From Claveliimonas bilis (GTDB lineage Bacteria; Bacillota; Clostridia; Lachnospirales; Lachnospiraceae): a DNA stretch of 64,000 bases. Within the stretch, counting starts at the first letter, position 1, and each line of letters starts with the position of its first letter. Positions 8,038 through 16,115 of this stretch are shown piece by piece. Both the position numbers and the translations under genes were made by a program. The notes beneath the pieces were generated by a model. That model was given only the letters and a program-made list of their open reading frames with translations. It was not told where the DNA came from and did not search any database. Location: positions 1,612,001 through 1,676,000 of the forward strand of contig NZ_AP024845.1 in assembly GCF_020892095.1 (NCBI RefSeq), written 5' to 3'.

Positions 8038-11000
8038 ATGGATAATAAAGATAAGATTATTCGGGAACAGAGAGAAGAAATCCGTTTATTAAATGAAGAA
8101 ATTAAGTGCCTTCAGTTACTTTTGTCCCAAGCAGGTATTCCCTATGGAAAAGGTATTCAGGAAAAGGAAAGACCGGCTGCTCTGCAGAAGGATTCTGTCA
8201 TGAGTGAAACGGAAACAGTCAGGGAGCAATTTATCATCCCGGAAATGATCACTCAGAAGCACGCCCAGTATTTCTATTCTTTTTTCAAAGGACGGAAAGA
8301 TGTATACAGTAAAAGAGCAGGAAAGCCGAATCCTAAGACCGGGAAAACAGGATATTATACGCAATGCTGGAATTACTGGAAGCCGGGTATTTGTCCGAAA
8401 TATGAAAAAAAGAAAATAAAATGTGCGGACTGCCCGGAACAGCATTACAAAGAGCTTACAGGCAAAGTGATCATGCAGCATTTGATAGGTGCAAGAGAAG
8501 ATTGTTCGGACGTGATAGGCGTCTACCCTATGCTGCCTGATGAGACTTGCAATTTCCTTGTATTTGATTTTGATAATCATGATGATACTACGAATGGGGA
8601 TGATTATGCCAATACAGATGAACTCTGGAGGGAAGAAGTAAATGCTCTGCGCGAGATTTGCAGGATTTATGGAGTGGGTATCCTGACAGAGCGTTCTCGT
8701 TCTGGAAAAGGAGCGCATATCTGGATGTTTTTTCAGGAACCTGTTCCGGCGAGAACAGCAAGGCTTTTTGGCACTGCACTTCTGACAAAAGGAGCGGAGT
8801 CTGTAAATCAAAAGAGCTTTCGGACATACGACAGGATGCTCCCGGCTCAGGATCATATGCCTGTGGGCGGACTTGGAAATCTGATCGCGCTTCCTTTACA
8901 GGGACAGGCATTAAAAAAGGGAAACAGTGCATTTATAGATCAGGATTGGAATGTATATCCGAATCAGTGGCAGCAGTTACAGAACGTAAAGAAACTGTCG
9001 AAAGAATTTATTGATAAGAAGATAAATGAATGGGCGGAAGATGGAGTCTTAGGCGCGCTCTCAGATCTTGAAAATATGGACAAAGAGGAAAATGGAGAGG
9101 TATCAGAAGATAATGTGGAAAACCTGCAAAAAGCAGCGTTGAACGGTCATAGTCAGCAGACTGCAAGTCAGAAATCTGGCAAGAAGTCAAAGCCCTGGAA
9201 GAAGAGAAAACTTCAGTTTTATCCGGAAGATGTTTCCGGACAGATTCAACTTGTCCTTGCAAATGGAATATACATTGAAAAGGAAAATCTTCAGCCAAGG
9301 ATGCAGAACACCTTACGTCGTATGGCTGCGTATAGCAATCCTCAATATTATAAAAATCACGCGATGGGGTTCTCTAACAGAGATAACCCGAGGATTGTGG
9401 CATGTTTTGAAGAGTTTGATGATTACATCCGCATTCCACGAGGCCTCAGGGAAATCCTGTCAGAAAAGCTGAAGGAAGCAGGAATCCCGTATGAGGTCAG
9501 TGATGAGAGACAAAAAGGAAAGAGTATCTGTGTGGATTTTTCTGCGGAACTTTATCCGGAGCAAAGAAAAGCGTCAGAACAAATGCTGCGGTATGAAAAT
9601 GGAATCCTGCATGCAGCGACCGCCTTTGGAAAAACAGCAGTAGGTGCTTATCTGATTGCAGCAAGAAAGATGAATACTCTTATATTGGTACATAATAAGG
9701 AAATTATGAATAACTGGGTGGAAGATCTTCAGAAATTCCTTGATATTAACGAAGAACCGCCTGAGTACACGACGCCGAAGGGGCGTGTGAAACGGAGAAA
9801 AAGTGTGATCGGAACCCGCTATGCAGGACATGATTCCATGACAGGGATTATTGATGTGGTGATGATATCATCTCTTGGAAAACCTGGAAATATTGATACA
9901 GTTGTGAAGGATTATGGAATGGTACTCATAGATGAATGTCATCACTGTGCATCGGATACCGCAGAGGCAGTAGTGAAAGAAGTCTCTGCCAGATATGTTT
10001 ATGGCCTGACCGCAACTCCCAAACGGGATGACGGACAGGAACAAAAAATATTTATGCAGATCGGACCAGTCAGATACCGTTTCAGCGCAAAAGATAAAGT
10101 GAAACTTCAGGGAATTGCGCATTATGTATATCCGAGATTTACAAGGCTGATCAATACTACAGGACAGGACTGGAAGATCAATGAAGCATATGCCGCAGTG
10201 CGCGGCAGTGATGTGAGAAACAGGCAAATTATATCTGATGTAGAAGAATGTCTGAGGCAAGGCAGGACTCCACTCGTTTTGACAAAATTCAGAGATCATG
10301 CAGATATATTGCTCGCTATGCTCCGGGATAAGGCGGATCATATATTCCTGCTTAAAGGCGGCAGAAGCAGAAAGGAAAACGAGCAGATCCGTGAGAATAT
10401 GAAAAATGTTCCGGTAAATGAATCAATGGTTCTTGTTGCCATCGGACAATATATCGGAGAAGGTTTTAACTACCCAAGGCTAGACACAATGATGCTGACA
10501 ACTCCCATTGCCTGGCAGGGGAATGTGGAGCAGTATTCCGGAAGACTACACAGGGATTATGAAGGCAAACGGAAGGTCATCATATATGACTATGTGGATG
10601 CGCATATCCGTGTATTGGATAAAATGTATTATAAAAGACTGAGAGTATATAAGAAGATCGGATATGAGATCGTTATGAATGAGGCAGAGAAAAAGCAGGA
10701 GACTAATGCCATATTTGACAGCGAATCCTATACGTCTGTATTTGAAAGAGATGTGGCGCAAGCCGATACGGAGATTGTGATTTCCAGCCCTGGAATCGGT
10801 GTAAAGGGGGTACACAGAATTTTAAAAACTTTGGAAGAACGACATGATAGCGGTGTGAAGATCACACTACTGACGCTGTCGGCGGACAATTACCCACAAC
10901 AGCGAATTGAAAAGACGAAAGGACTGATTACCGAACTGATAGAATCGGGAGTGACTGTGCTGGAGAAGACGGGGATGCATGAACATTTTGCTTTGATTGA

Positions 11001-11124
11001 CAGAGAAATCGTCTGGTATGGAAGTGTGAATCTGCTGTCTAATGCAAAGGAAGAAGATGGTTTGATGAGAGTGAAGAGTAGGGAGATTGCTCAGGAACTG
11101 CTGGAGATTGGGTTCCTGGAATAA
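8038..11124 (+). CDS. TOTE-type conflict protein: AEP primase, SF2 helicase and PLD nuclease
   Basis: This 1028-residue protein begins with a short coiled coil (5-33). A Cys cluster follows (C110, C119, C129, C132, probable zinc site). The archaeo-eukaryotic-primase-like domain has D177-x-D179 in FLVFDFDN, SGKGAHIW (H227) and GGLGNLIALPLQGQ. A charged linker (about 335-400) leads to a superfamily 2 helicase with Walker A ATAFGKT (K532), DECH box (632-635), TATPKR (about 658) and motif VI GRLHRD (about 835). The C-terminus is a phospholipase-D-like nuclease motif, MHEHFALIDREIVWYGS (H981-D988). The domain order matches the TOTE family of predicted anti-mobile-element systems. It starts 19 bases after the AbiEii gene and is probably co-transcribed. 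Confidence 0.88.
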   Translation: MDNKDKIIREQREEIRLLNEEIKCLQLLLSQAGIPYGKGIQEKERPAALQKDSVMSETETVREQFIIPEMITQKHAQYFYSFFKGRKDVYSKRAGKPNPKTGKTGYYTQCWNYWKPGICPKYEKKKIKCADCPEQHYKELTGKVIMQHLIGAREDCSDVIGVYPMLPDETCNFLVFDFDNHDDTTNGDDYANTDELWREEVNALREICRIYGVGILTERSRSGKGAHIWMFFQEPVPARTARLFGTALLTKGAESVNQKSFRTYDRMLPAQDHMPVGGLGNLIALPLQGQALKKGNSAFIDQDWNVYPNQWQQLQNVKKLSKEFIDKKINEWAEDGVLGALSDLENMDKEENGEVSEDNVENLQKAALNGHSQQTASQKSGKKSKPWKKRKLQFYPEDVSGQIQLVLANGIYIEKENLQPRMQNTLRRMAAYSNPQYYKNHAMGFSNRDNPRIVACFEEFDDYIRIPRGLREILSEKLKEAGIPYEVSDERQKGKSICVDFSAELYPEQRKASEQMLRYENGILHAATAFGKTAVGAYLIAARKMNTLILVHNKEIMNNWVEDLQKFLDINEEPPEYTTPKGRVKRRKSVIGTRYAGHDSMTGIIDVVMISSLGKPGNIDTVVKDYGMVLIDECHHCASDTAEAVVKEVSARYVYGLTATPKRDDGQEQKIFMQIGPVRYRFSAKDKVKLQGIAHYVYPRFTRLINTTGQDWKINEAYAAVRGSDVRNRQIISDVEECLRQGRTPLVLTKFRDHADILLAMLRDKADHIFLLKGGRSRKENEQIRENMKNVPVNESMVLVAIGQYIGEGFNYPRLDTMMLTTPIAWQGNVEQYSGRLHRDYEGKRKVIIYDYVDAHIRVLDKMYYKRLRVYKKIGYEIVMNEAEKKQETNAIFDSESYTSVFERDVAQADTEIVISSPGIGVKGVHRILKTLEERHDSGVKITLLTLSADNYPQQRIEKTKGLITELIESGVTVLEKTGMHEHFALIDREIVWYGSVNLLSNAKEEDGLMRVKSREIAQELLEIGFLE

Positions 11125-11209
11125 CTATTCTGGGGAATGTGGAAACACAAAACACACTTTTGTATACCGTTAAGCTCAGTAAAATCAAGGGCTGGGGAAA
11201 ACGACCTCC

Positions 11210-11450
11210 GGTTTACTATCCGATTTGGTGGGATGAAGCTCCGGCTATGATTGCGACTTTTCTTGCAGAGAACGATTTTTCAGGTAAGACGATCATCCCC
11301 TTCTGCACCAGCGCCAGCGATGACATTGACAACAGTCTCCATATTTTCAGTGAGCTTTGCCCGGATGCAGAGATTGCAGAGGGACTTACCGCAAATGATC
11401 TGAATGATATTGAGCCGTGGATTCAGGAGCTTGGAAATCTGTTGACATAG
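11210..11450 (+). pseudogene. C-terminal fragment of a flavodoxin
   Basis: The fragment encodes YYPIWWDEAPAMIATFLAENDFSGKTIIPFCTSAS and continues to the natural end ..DIEPWIQELGNLL. It matches the C-terminal half of the flavodoxins at 5628 and 11479. The N-terminal half with the FMN loop is missing, and similarity begins roughly 85 bases after the stop of the TOTE gene. It is best explained as a flavodoxin cut by insertion of the AbiE-TOTE island. An upstream in-frame GTG exists at 11139, but that lead sequence is not flavodoxin-like. Confidence 0.75.
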
Positions 11451-11478
11451 ATAACAAATAGTAAAGGAGTATTTTATC

Positions 11479-12162
11479 ATGAAAAAATTAGCAGCATTTA
11501 TTCTTTCTTCCACTTTGGTTCTTTCTCTAACTGCCTGCAGTAGTGATCAGCAGGAGCAGACTGGAAACGGAGGAGCGGATACGTCGAATACATCAGATAC
11601 AGCAGCGCTGCCTTCATTAGACGGGAATATTCTGATCGCTTATTTTTCTGTTCCTGAGACAGACGGAACCGATACAGTTGCAGGAGCAAGCCGTGTTGTT
11701 GTTGACGGAGAAGTTCTGGGAAATAATCAGTATATTGCACAGCTTATCCAGCAGGAAGCAGGAGGAGATCTCTTCCGCATTGAGACGGTACAGGAATATC
11801 CCGGCACACATGATGAACTGCTGGATTTTGCTTATAACGAGCTCTCTGAGAACGCAAGGCCTGAACTTGCCTCGCAGATTGAGAATTTAGATGATTACGA
11901 CGTGATCTTTCTGGGTTATCCTAACTGGAATGCTGATCTTCCTATGCCTTTGTATACCTTCCTGGAAGAATATGATTTCAGCGGAAAGACTATCATTCCA
12001 TTTACGGCACATGGGGGAAGCGGATTTTCCGGAACCATTCAGACGATCCAGGAACTCCAGCCTGAAGCAACGGTAATAGAAGATGGTCTGGAAATCTCCC
12101 GAAACAGTGTACCGGATGCCCAGAGCGATGTGGCAGACTGGGTTGCAGGGCTGAAGGGATAA
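11479..12162 (+). CDS. Exported flavodoxin-like lipoprotein
   Basis: The 227-residue protein has a signal peptide with lipobox LTAC (Cys20) and a Ser/Thr/Gly linker. The flavodoxin domain starts ILIAYFS, with a phosphate loop enlarged by an insert (SVPETDGTD..VVVDGEVLGNNQYIA). It then has FLGYPNWNADLPMPLYTFLEEYDFSGKTIIPFTAHGGSGFSG. The enlarged loop resembles clostridial flavodoxin_4 proteins that bind FMN next to a longer N-terminal strand. It lies in one direction with the DUF4405 and ApbE genes (gap 48 bases), which suggests a shared extracytoplasmic redox function. Confidence 0.9.
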   Translation: MKKLAAFILSSTLVLSLTACSSDQQEQTGNGGADTSNTSDTAALPSLDGNILIAYFSVPETDGTDTVAGASRVVVDGEVLGNNQYIAQLIQQEAGGDLFRIETVQEYPGTHDELLDFAYNELSENARPELASQIENLDDYDVIFLGYPNWNADLPMPLYTFLEEYDFSGKTIIPFTAHGGSGFSGTIQTIQELQPEATVIEDGLEISRNSVPDAQSDVADWVAGLKG

Positions 12163-12210
12163 AACGACTGCTGACAGGCCAAGAGAGGATTTTTCAAAAG
12201 GAGAAACACC

Positions 12211-12912
12211 ATGAACCCTAAAATGATCGTCAAAATCTCTGTTGATTTTGTTATGACAATTCTGCTCCTGTTTTTGATGGGAAGACAGATTACAGGAGAG
12301 TCTGCTCACGAATGGCTGGGAGCGGGAATATTTATCCTCTGGATCATACACCATATTTTGAATTTTAAGTGGCACAGACATTTGGCGAAAGGGAAATATA
12401 CCCCTTTCCGTGTGATACAGGTGGTCGTAAATCTGCTGCTTTTACTCGCTATGATCGGAACAATGGTAAGCGCGGTGATCTTGTCCAGAGAAGTTTTTGC
12501 GTTTTTACCTATTTCAGGCGGTATTGCACTGGCTCGTCCTATGCACATTCTATGCGTTTTCTGGGCATTTGTTCTGATGGCGCTGCATCTTGGGCTCCAC
12601 TGGAATATGATCCTTGGAATGATACGGAAAGCATGCGGCCCGGTTTCATCAAAGCCGGTCAAAGGGATCCTTCGCGTAGCAGGTGCGGTGATCGCTGTTT
12701 ACGGACTTTATGCTTTTGTAAAAAATCAATTTCTTTCCTATATGTTTTTGACTGCGCACTTTGTGTTCTTTGATTTTGAACGGCCCCTTCCTTTGTTTTT
12801 TACGGAATACATTGCCATTATGGGATTGTTTGTATTCCTGGCTCACTATGGAGCAAAAGGGATTCAAACATGCACGGCAAGGAGGAGGAAACAGCAGCAG
12901 GATGAGAAATAA
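12211..12912 (+). CDS. DUF4405 membrane protein, putative heme/redox carrier
   Basis: The 233-residue protein has about five to six membrane segments. Histidines lie in membrane-proximal positions typical of b-type heme ligands: HEWLG (about residue 31), HHILNFKWHRH, ARPMHIL and HLGLHW (about 127). It resembles the cytochrome b561 / ferric reductase-like fold of DUF4405 proteins. It follows two flavodoxin-like genes and overlaps an ApbE gene, so it may pass electrons across the membrane to the exported flavodoxins. A paralogue is at 52707-53393. Heme binding is inferred, not shown. Confidence 0.82.
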   Translation: MNPKMIVKISVDFVMTILLLFLMGRQITGESAHEWLGAGIFILWIIHHILNFKWHRHLAKGKYTPFRVIQVVVNLLLLLAMIGTMVSAVILSREVFAFLPISGGIALARPMHILCVFWAFVLMALHLGLHWNMILGMIRKACGPVSSKPVKGILRVAGAVIAVYGLYAFVKNQFLSYMFLTAHFVFFDFERPLPLFFTEYIAIMGLFVFLAHYGAKGIQTCTARRRKQQQDEK

Positions 12913-13945
12913 ACGGTTTCTTTCATTTTCTGCGCTTACAGCGGCATTTTCTCTATTCCTTTCAGGGTGTGCCGGCTCGCAGGAAGCATCTGTGCAGGAG
13001 CATACGGCCGAATTGTTTGCCATGGGAACTTATATGAATTTTACAGCTTATGGAGAGCAGGCAGACGCGGCACTGGATGAGGCGGTCTCGTATGTAGAAG
13101 AATGGGAATCTTTGTGGTCCGTTACTGACGAAAACAGTGAGATTTACGCCGCAAATCACAGTAACGGGCGGCCGGTGCCTCTTAGCACGGAAACAGAAAA
13201 TTTACTCCGCTTTGCGCTGGAAATGTCCGGACAGACACAAGGAGCCCTTGATCCTACCATTTATCCCCTTGTAAGTGCCTGGGGATTTATTGACCAGGAA
13301 TATCGGATCCCCTCGGATGAAGAAATACAGGAATTGCTTTCGCTTACCGGATATGAAAAAGTTACGCTGGAAAACCATGCGGTTACATTGCCGGAAGGAA
13401 TGCAGCTGGATCTGGGGGCGGTGGGAAAAGGATATACCGGGGAACTTCTTGCCGATCATCTGAAAGAGCAGGGTGTTACTTCAGCGCTTCTGGATATCGG
13501 AGGAAATATCCAGATGGTAGGACCAAAGCCGGATGGGACAAAATGGAGGCTTGGCATCAGAAATCCTTTTGAAGATGGGAGCTTTGGGACTTTAGAGGCA
13601 CAGGACTGCGCGGTTGTGACTTCCGGAGGATATGAACGTTATTTTACCGGTGAAGACGGAACCACTTACTGGCATATTCTGGACCCTGCAACCGGACGGC
13701 CTGCTGACAGTGATCTGGCTTCTGTAACGATCATTGGAGACAGCGGGGTACTTTGCGACGCCCTTTCCACGGCTATCTTTGTTATGGGGCTGGAGGAAGG
13801 AATACAGTACTGGGAGACATACGGCGGATTTGATATGCTGCTTATGACATTGGACGGAGAGATCTACCTGACAGAAGGGATAGAAGAAAATTTTACTCCG
13901 GAAGAAGAGTTTTCCGGACAAACGATCCATGTGATGGAAGCGTGA
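12902..13945 (+). CDS. apbE: FAD:protein FMN transferase lipoprotein (ApbE)
   Basis: The start at 12902 (MRNKRFLSFSALTAAF..LSGC) gives a lipoprotein signal with lipobox LSGC and overlaps the DUF4405 gene. The upstream ATG at 12761 would read through the neighbour. The 347-residue protein has the ApbE core: ELFAMGTYMNFTAYG, LDLGAVGKGYTGELLADHL, LLDIGGNIQMVG and TSGGYERYF..YWHILDPATGRPADSDLASVT, with the Mg-binding residues around DALSTAIFVMG. ApbE attaches FMN covalently to Thr of target proteins outside the membrane. No FMN_bind-domain target is visible in this window, which is odd. Confidence 0.93.
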   Translation: MRNKRFLSFSALTAAFSLFLSGCAGSQEASVQEHTAELFAMGTYMNFTAYGEQADAALDEAVSYVEEWESLWSVTDENSEIYAANHSNGRPVPLSTETENLLRFALEMSGQTQGALDPTIYPLVSAWGFIDQEYRIPSDEEIQELLSLTGYEKVTLENHAVTLPEGMQLDLGAVGKGYTGELLADHLKEQGVTSALLDIGGNIQMVGPKPDGTKWRLGIRNPFEDGSFGTLEAQDCAVVTSGGYERYFTGEDGTTYWHILDPATGRPADSDLASVTIIGDSGVLCDALSTAIFVMGLEEGIQYWETYGGFDMLLMTLDGEIYLTEGIEENFTPEEEFSGQTIHVMEA

Positions 13946-13947
13946 AA

Positions 13948-14030
13948 TTGACTCTTTTTATTACTGATATTATAATAATCATAGCAAGAATAAGATAAAA
14001 GACAAGTACACATATTAAAGTGTGATACTT
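13948..14030 (+). promoter_or_regulatory. Strong sigma-A promoter and dyad upstream of hxlR
   Basis: TTGACT (13948-13953), 17 bases, TATAAT (13971-13976). An imperfect dyad AAGTACACA..TGTGATACTT (14004-14030) lies between start site and gene, fitting autoregulation by the HxlR protein. Confidence 0.7.
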
Positions 14031-14049
14031 ACTAAAAGGAGAGTGTAAA

Positions 14050-14394
14050 ATGAGCAAACGCTGCATATCAGATGAAAGTCTTGGCTCAACCGGATTCAGT
14101 TATACGTTATCTTTGATCAACGGAAAATACAAAATGACGATTCTGTACACTTTAATGGAATTTGGCGTAGTGCGGTTTAATGAGATGAAAAAATATATTG
14201 GCGGAATCTCTTATAAGACCTTAAGCTCTACACTAAAGGAACTGGAAGCAGACAAACTTGTCCACCGGGAGGAATATCCCCAGATTCCTCCCAAAGTGGA
14301 GTACAGCCTGACAGAAAGGGGAAAATCACTTATCCCTATCCTGGACGGCATGTGTGAATGGGGAGATAAAAATCGTCTGAAGGAGGAAGACTGA
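14050..14394 (+). CDS. HxlR-family transcriptional regulator
   Basis: The 114-residue winged-helix protein has the HxlR core: LINGKYKMTILYTLMEFGVVRFNEMKKYIGGISYKTLSSTLKELEADKLVHREEYPQIPPKVEYSLTERGKSL. A Cys near the N-terminus (KRC) sits where thiol-sensing members such as HypR/YodB have their reactive cysteine. It is translationally coupled (TGATG) to the arginase-family gene. It may sense quinones, aldehydes or disulfide stress, in line with the redox genes upstream; this is inference. Confidence 0.88.
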   Translation: MSKRCISDESLGSTGFSYTLSLINGKYKMTILYTLMEFGVVRFNEMKKYIGGISYKTLSSTLKELEADKLVHREEYPQIPPKVEYSLTERGKSLIPILDGMCEWGDKNRLKEED

Positions 14395-15245
14395 TGAAAA
14401 CGATTCGATTACTTTATCCTGACTATTTAAGCGGAGGACTGGAAACTTACTATTTCGGTGCCAATTTGCTGGCGCATATTCTTCCGGAGAATGAAAACCA
14501 GCCTCTGCTTAAAGTACCTGTTGCCCCGCCCGATGGGAAAGAACGCCAGGTAACGGACGGGATATACGCCAAAGAGGAGGTAACAGCGGGAATCCGCAGT
14601 GCCATGGAGATCCTTGAGCAGGAGAAGCCTGATAGGATCATTACCATCGGTGGAAACTGCATCGTGTCCCAGGCGTCATTTGATTATCTCCATGGTCTTT
14701 ACGATAATTTGGGAATCATCTGGATTGATGCGCACCCTGATGTGTCCCAGGTGAAGGATGAGTATCCCAATGCCCATGCTATGGTTCTGGGTTCTCTTAT
14801 GGGATCCGGAGATCCTGCTCTTTCCGGACTGATGAAGAACAGAAAGTTTCAGGCGGATGAAATTTTGTATGTGGGACTTCAGGGACTTCACGATTATCAG
14901 GAACAGTTTTTACGGAATGCGAAAGTCAATTTTAAAGTTCAGACGGAAGAATTTGTTTCCGAGAAAGAAATTTTAGAATTTACAGAGCGTTTTGATCATA
15001 TCCTGGTTCATCTGGACATTGATGTGCTGGATCCGGGGCTTTTCCATTCCACCTACTTTGCAAACGGAGAGCTGGTGGGGGACGGAAGCGGCGGAGGAAG
15101 AATGACAGTGGAAGATCTTTCCGGCATTCTGAAGCTTATAACAGGAAAAGCAGATGTTGTGGGCTTTACTGTTGCAGAATATCTTCCCTTTGATGAACAC
15201 AGGCTGCATAAAATGTTTTCTTCTTTGGAGTTGTTTACACGCTAA
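14394..15245 (+). CDS. Arginase/ureohydrolase-family protein
   Basis: The 283-residue protein shows the Mn-binding motifs of the ureohydrolase fold: WIDAHPDVS (D-A-H-x-D) and LVHLDIDVLDP (D-x-D-x-x-DP). The first motif reads GGNCIVS instead of GGDHS, so one canonical metal-binding His is replaced by Cys, a change seen in arginase-like members of unknown substrate. True arginase activity is therefore uncertain. It is coupled to hxlR and followed by a strong terminator. Confidence 0.83.
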   Translation: MKTIRLLYPDYLSGGLETYYFGANLLAHILPENENQPLLKVPVAPPDGKERQVTDGIYAKEEVTAGIRSAMEILEQEKPDRIITIGGNCIVSQASFDYLHGLYDNLGIIWIDAHPDVSQVKDEYPNAHAMVLGSLMGSGDPALSGLMKNRKFQADEILYVGLQGLHDYQEQFLRNAKVNFKVQTEEFVSEKEILEFTERFDHILVHLDIDVLDPGLFHSTYFANGELVGDGSGGGRMTVEDLSGILKLITGKADVVGFTVAEYLPFDEHRLHKMFSSLELFTR

Positions 15246-15267
15246 ACGATATATCTTCTTAATAAAG

Positions 15268-15310
15268 GCTCTGCAAAACTTTACAGGAGTTTTGCAGAGC
15301 TGATTTTTTT
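15268..15310 (+). terminator. Strong rho-independent terminator
   Basis: Perfect 13-bp stem GCTCTGCAAAACT (15268-15280) / AGTTTTGCAGAGC (15288-15300), 7-base loop, then TGATTTTTTT. Confidence 0.95.
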
Positions 15311-15322
15311 GGAAAACTTCAG

Positions 15323-15886
15323 TTATAAAATCGGTTCCATAACAAAGCGAAAATATTGATCCAGCTCTTCAGGGCTTTGTTTTTGTCCACCCTTGATCCA
15401 CCATAGGACCATTTCTACAAAGCTGGAAGAAATGTGATTGATTAAAAAGTCAGTTGGGAGCAGGGAGTTTCGATTTCTTTTTTGCTCCACAAACTGTATC
15501 TGCACCAGTTTATTCAGACTATCTTTAAAATAGCGAAGGAAAATTTCATTGTTTTCACAGGAAAGCAGATCCAGGATATGGCGATTATTTTCCTTAAGGT
15601 GTTGAAGAAGGTGGCAGAACACAGAGTCGGGCACCCTGCCTTCTGAATAGAGTCCGTGGGTGTGAGTACAGTCTGCAGCGCTGCTGATAATATGACCGAA
15701 TAATTCTTCGCATAAGGCTTTCAGAAGATCATCTTTTGTTTCAAAATGGGCATAAAAGGTTGTTCGCCCTACATTTGCACTGTCAATGATCTCCTGTACA
15801 GTAATTTTGCTGTAGCTTTTTTCGGATAAAAGTGTACTAAACGCTGTGAAGATCGCAGTGCGTGTTTTTTGCTGCCGTCTGTCCAT
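15323..15886 (-). CDS. TetR/AcrR-family regulator
   Basis: The start at 15886 (MDRRQQKTRTAIF) is preferred over 15904 because AGAGGAG lies six bases before it. The 187-residue protein has a TetR helix-turn-helix (ITVQEIIDSANVGRTTFYAHFETKDDLLKAL) and a C-terminal TetR_C_8-like domain. It is divergent from the metal ATPase at 16116, its most likely target. Confidence 0.9.
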   Translation of the reverse strand: MDRRQQKTRTAIFTAFSTLLSEKSYSKITVQEIIDSANVGRTTFYAHFETKDDLLKALCEELFGHIISSAADCTHTHGLYSEGRVPDSVFCHLLQHLKENNRHILDLLSCENNEIFLRYFKDSLNKLVQIQFVEQKRNRNSLLPTDFLINHISSSFVEMVLWWIKGGQKQSPEELDQYFRFVMEPIL

Positions 15887-15918
15887 AATGGTCTCCTCTT
15901 TCATAAAATTGGTCTAAG

Positions 15919-16006
15919 AAATACCTGAAATTCCGTACAGATTTTCTGAAATGTTCTGTAGGAAACATCGGGCATTAATTATCCATTGTAATTTGTTCAG
16001 GTACTT
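15919..16006. promoter_or_regulatory. Candidate TetR operator half-sites in divergent region
   Basis: AAATACCTGAA (15919-15929) and TTCAGGTACTT (15996-16006) are inverted copies with one mismatch, 66 bases apart, between the TetR gene and the ATPase gene. They could be paired binding sites that allow looping. No footprint evidence is available. Confidence 0.4.
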
Positions 16007-16115
16007 TCTACAATAAAAGAGAACAAAATGTTTGTTAATGAATTTATTGTATGAAAACGGGAAATGAATGTCAAGAGTGAACAGATTTTATCATAGCACG
16101 GATTGGAGGAGCGAT

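Noticed and set aside
11139-11450. Complete small flavodoxin starting at GTG 11139
   Set aside because: The first 25 codons are not flavodoxin-like and the FMN phosphate loop is absent. It is a C-terminal fragment.
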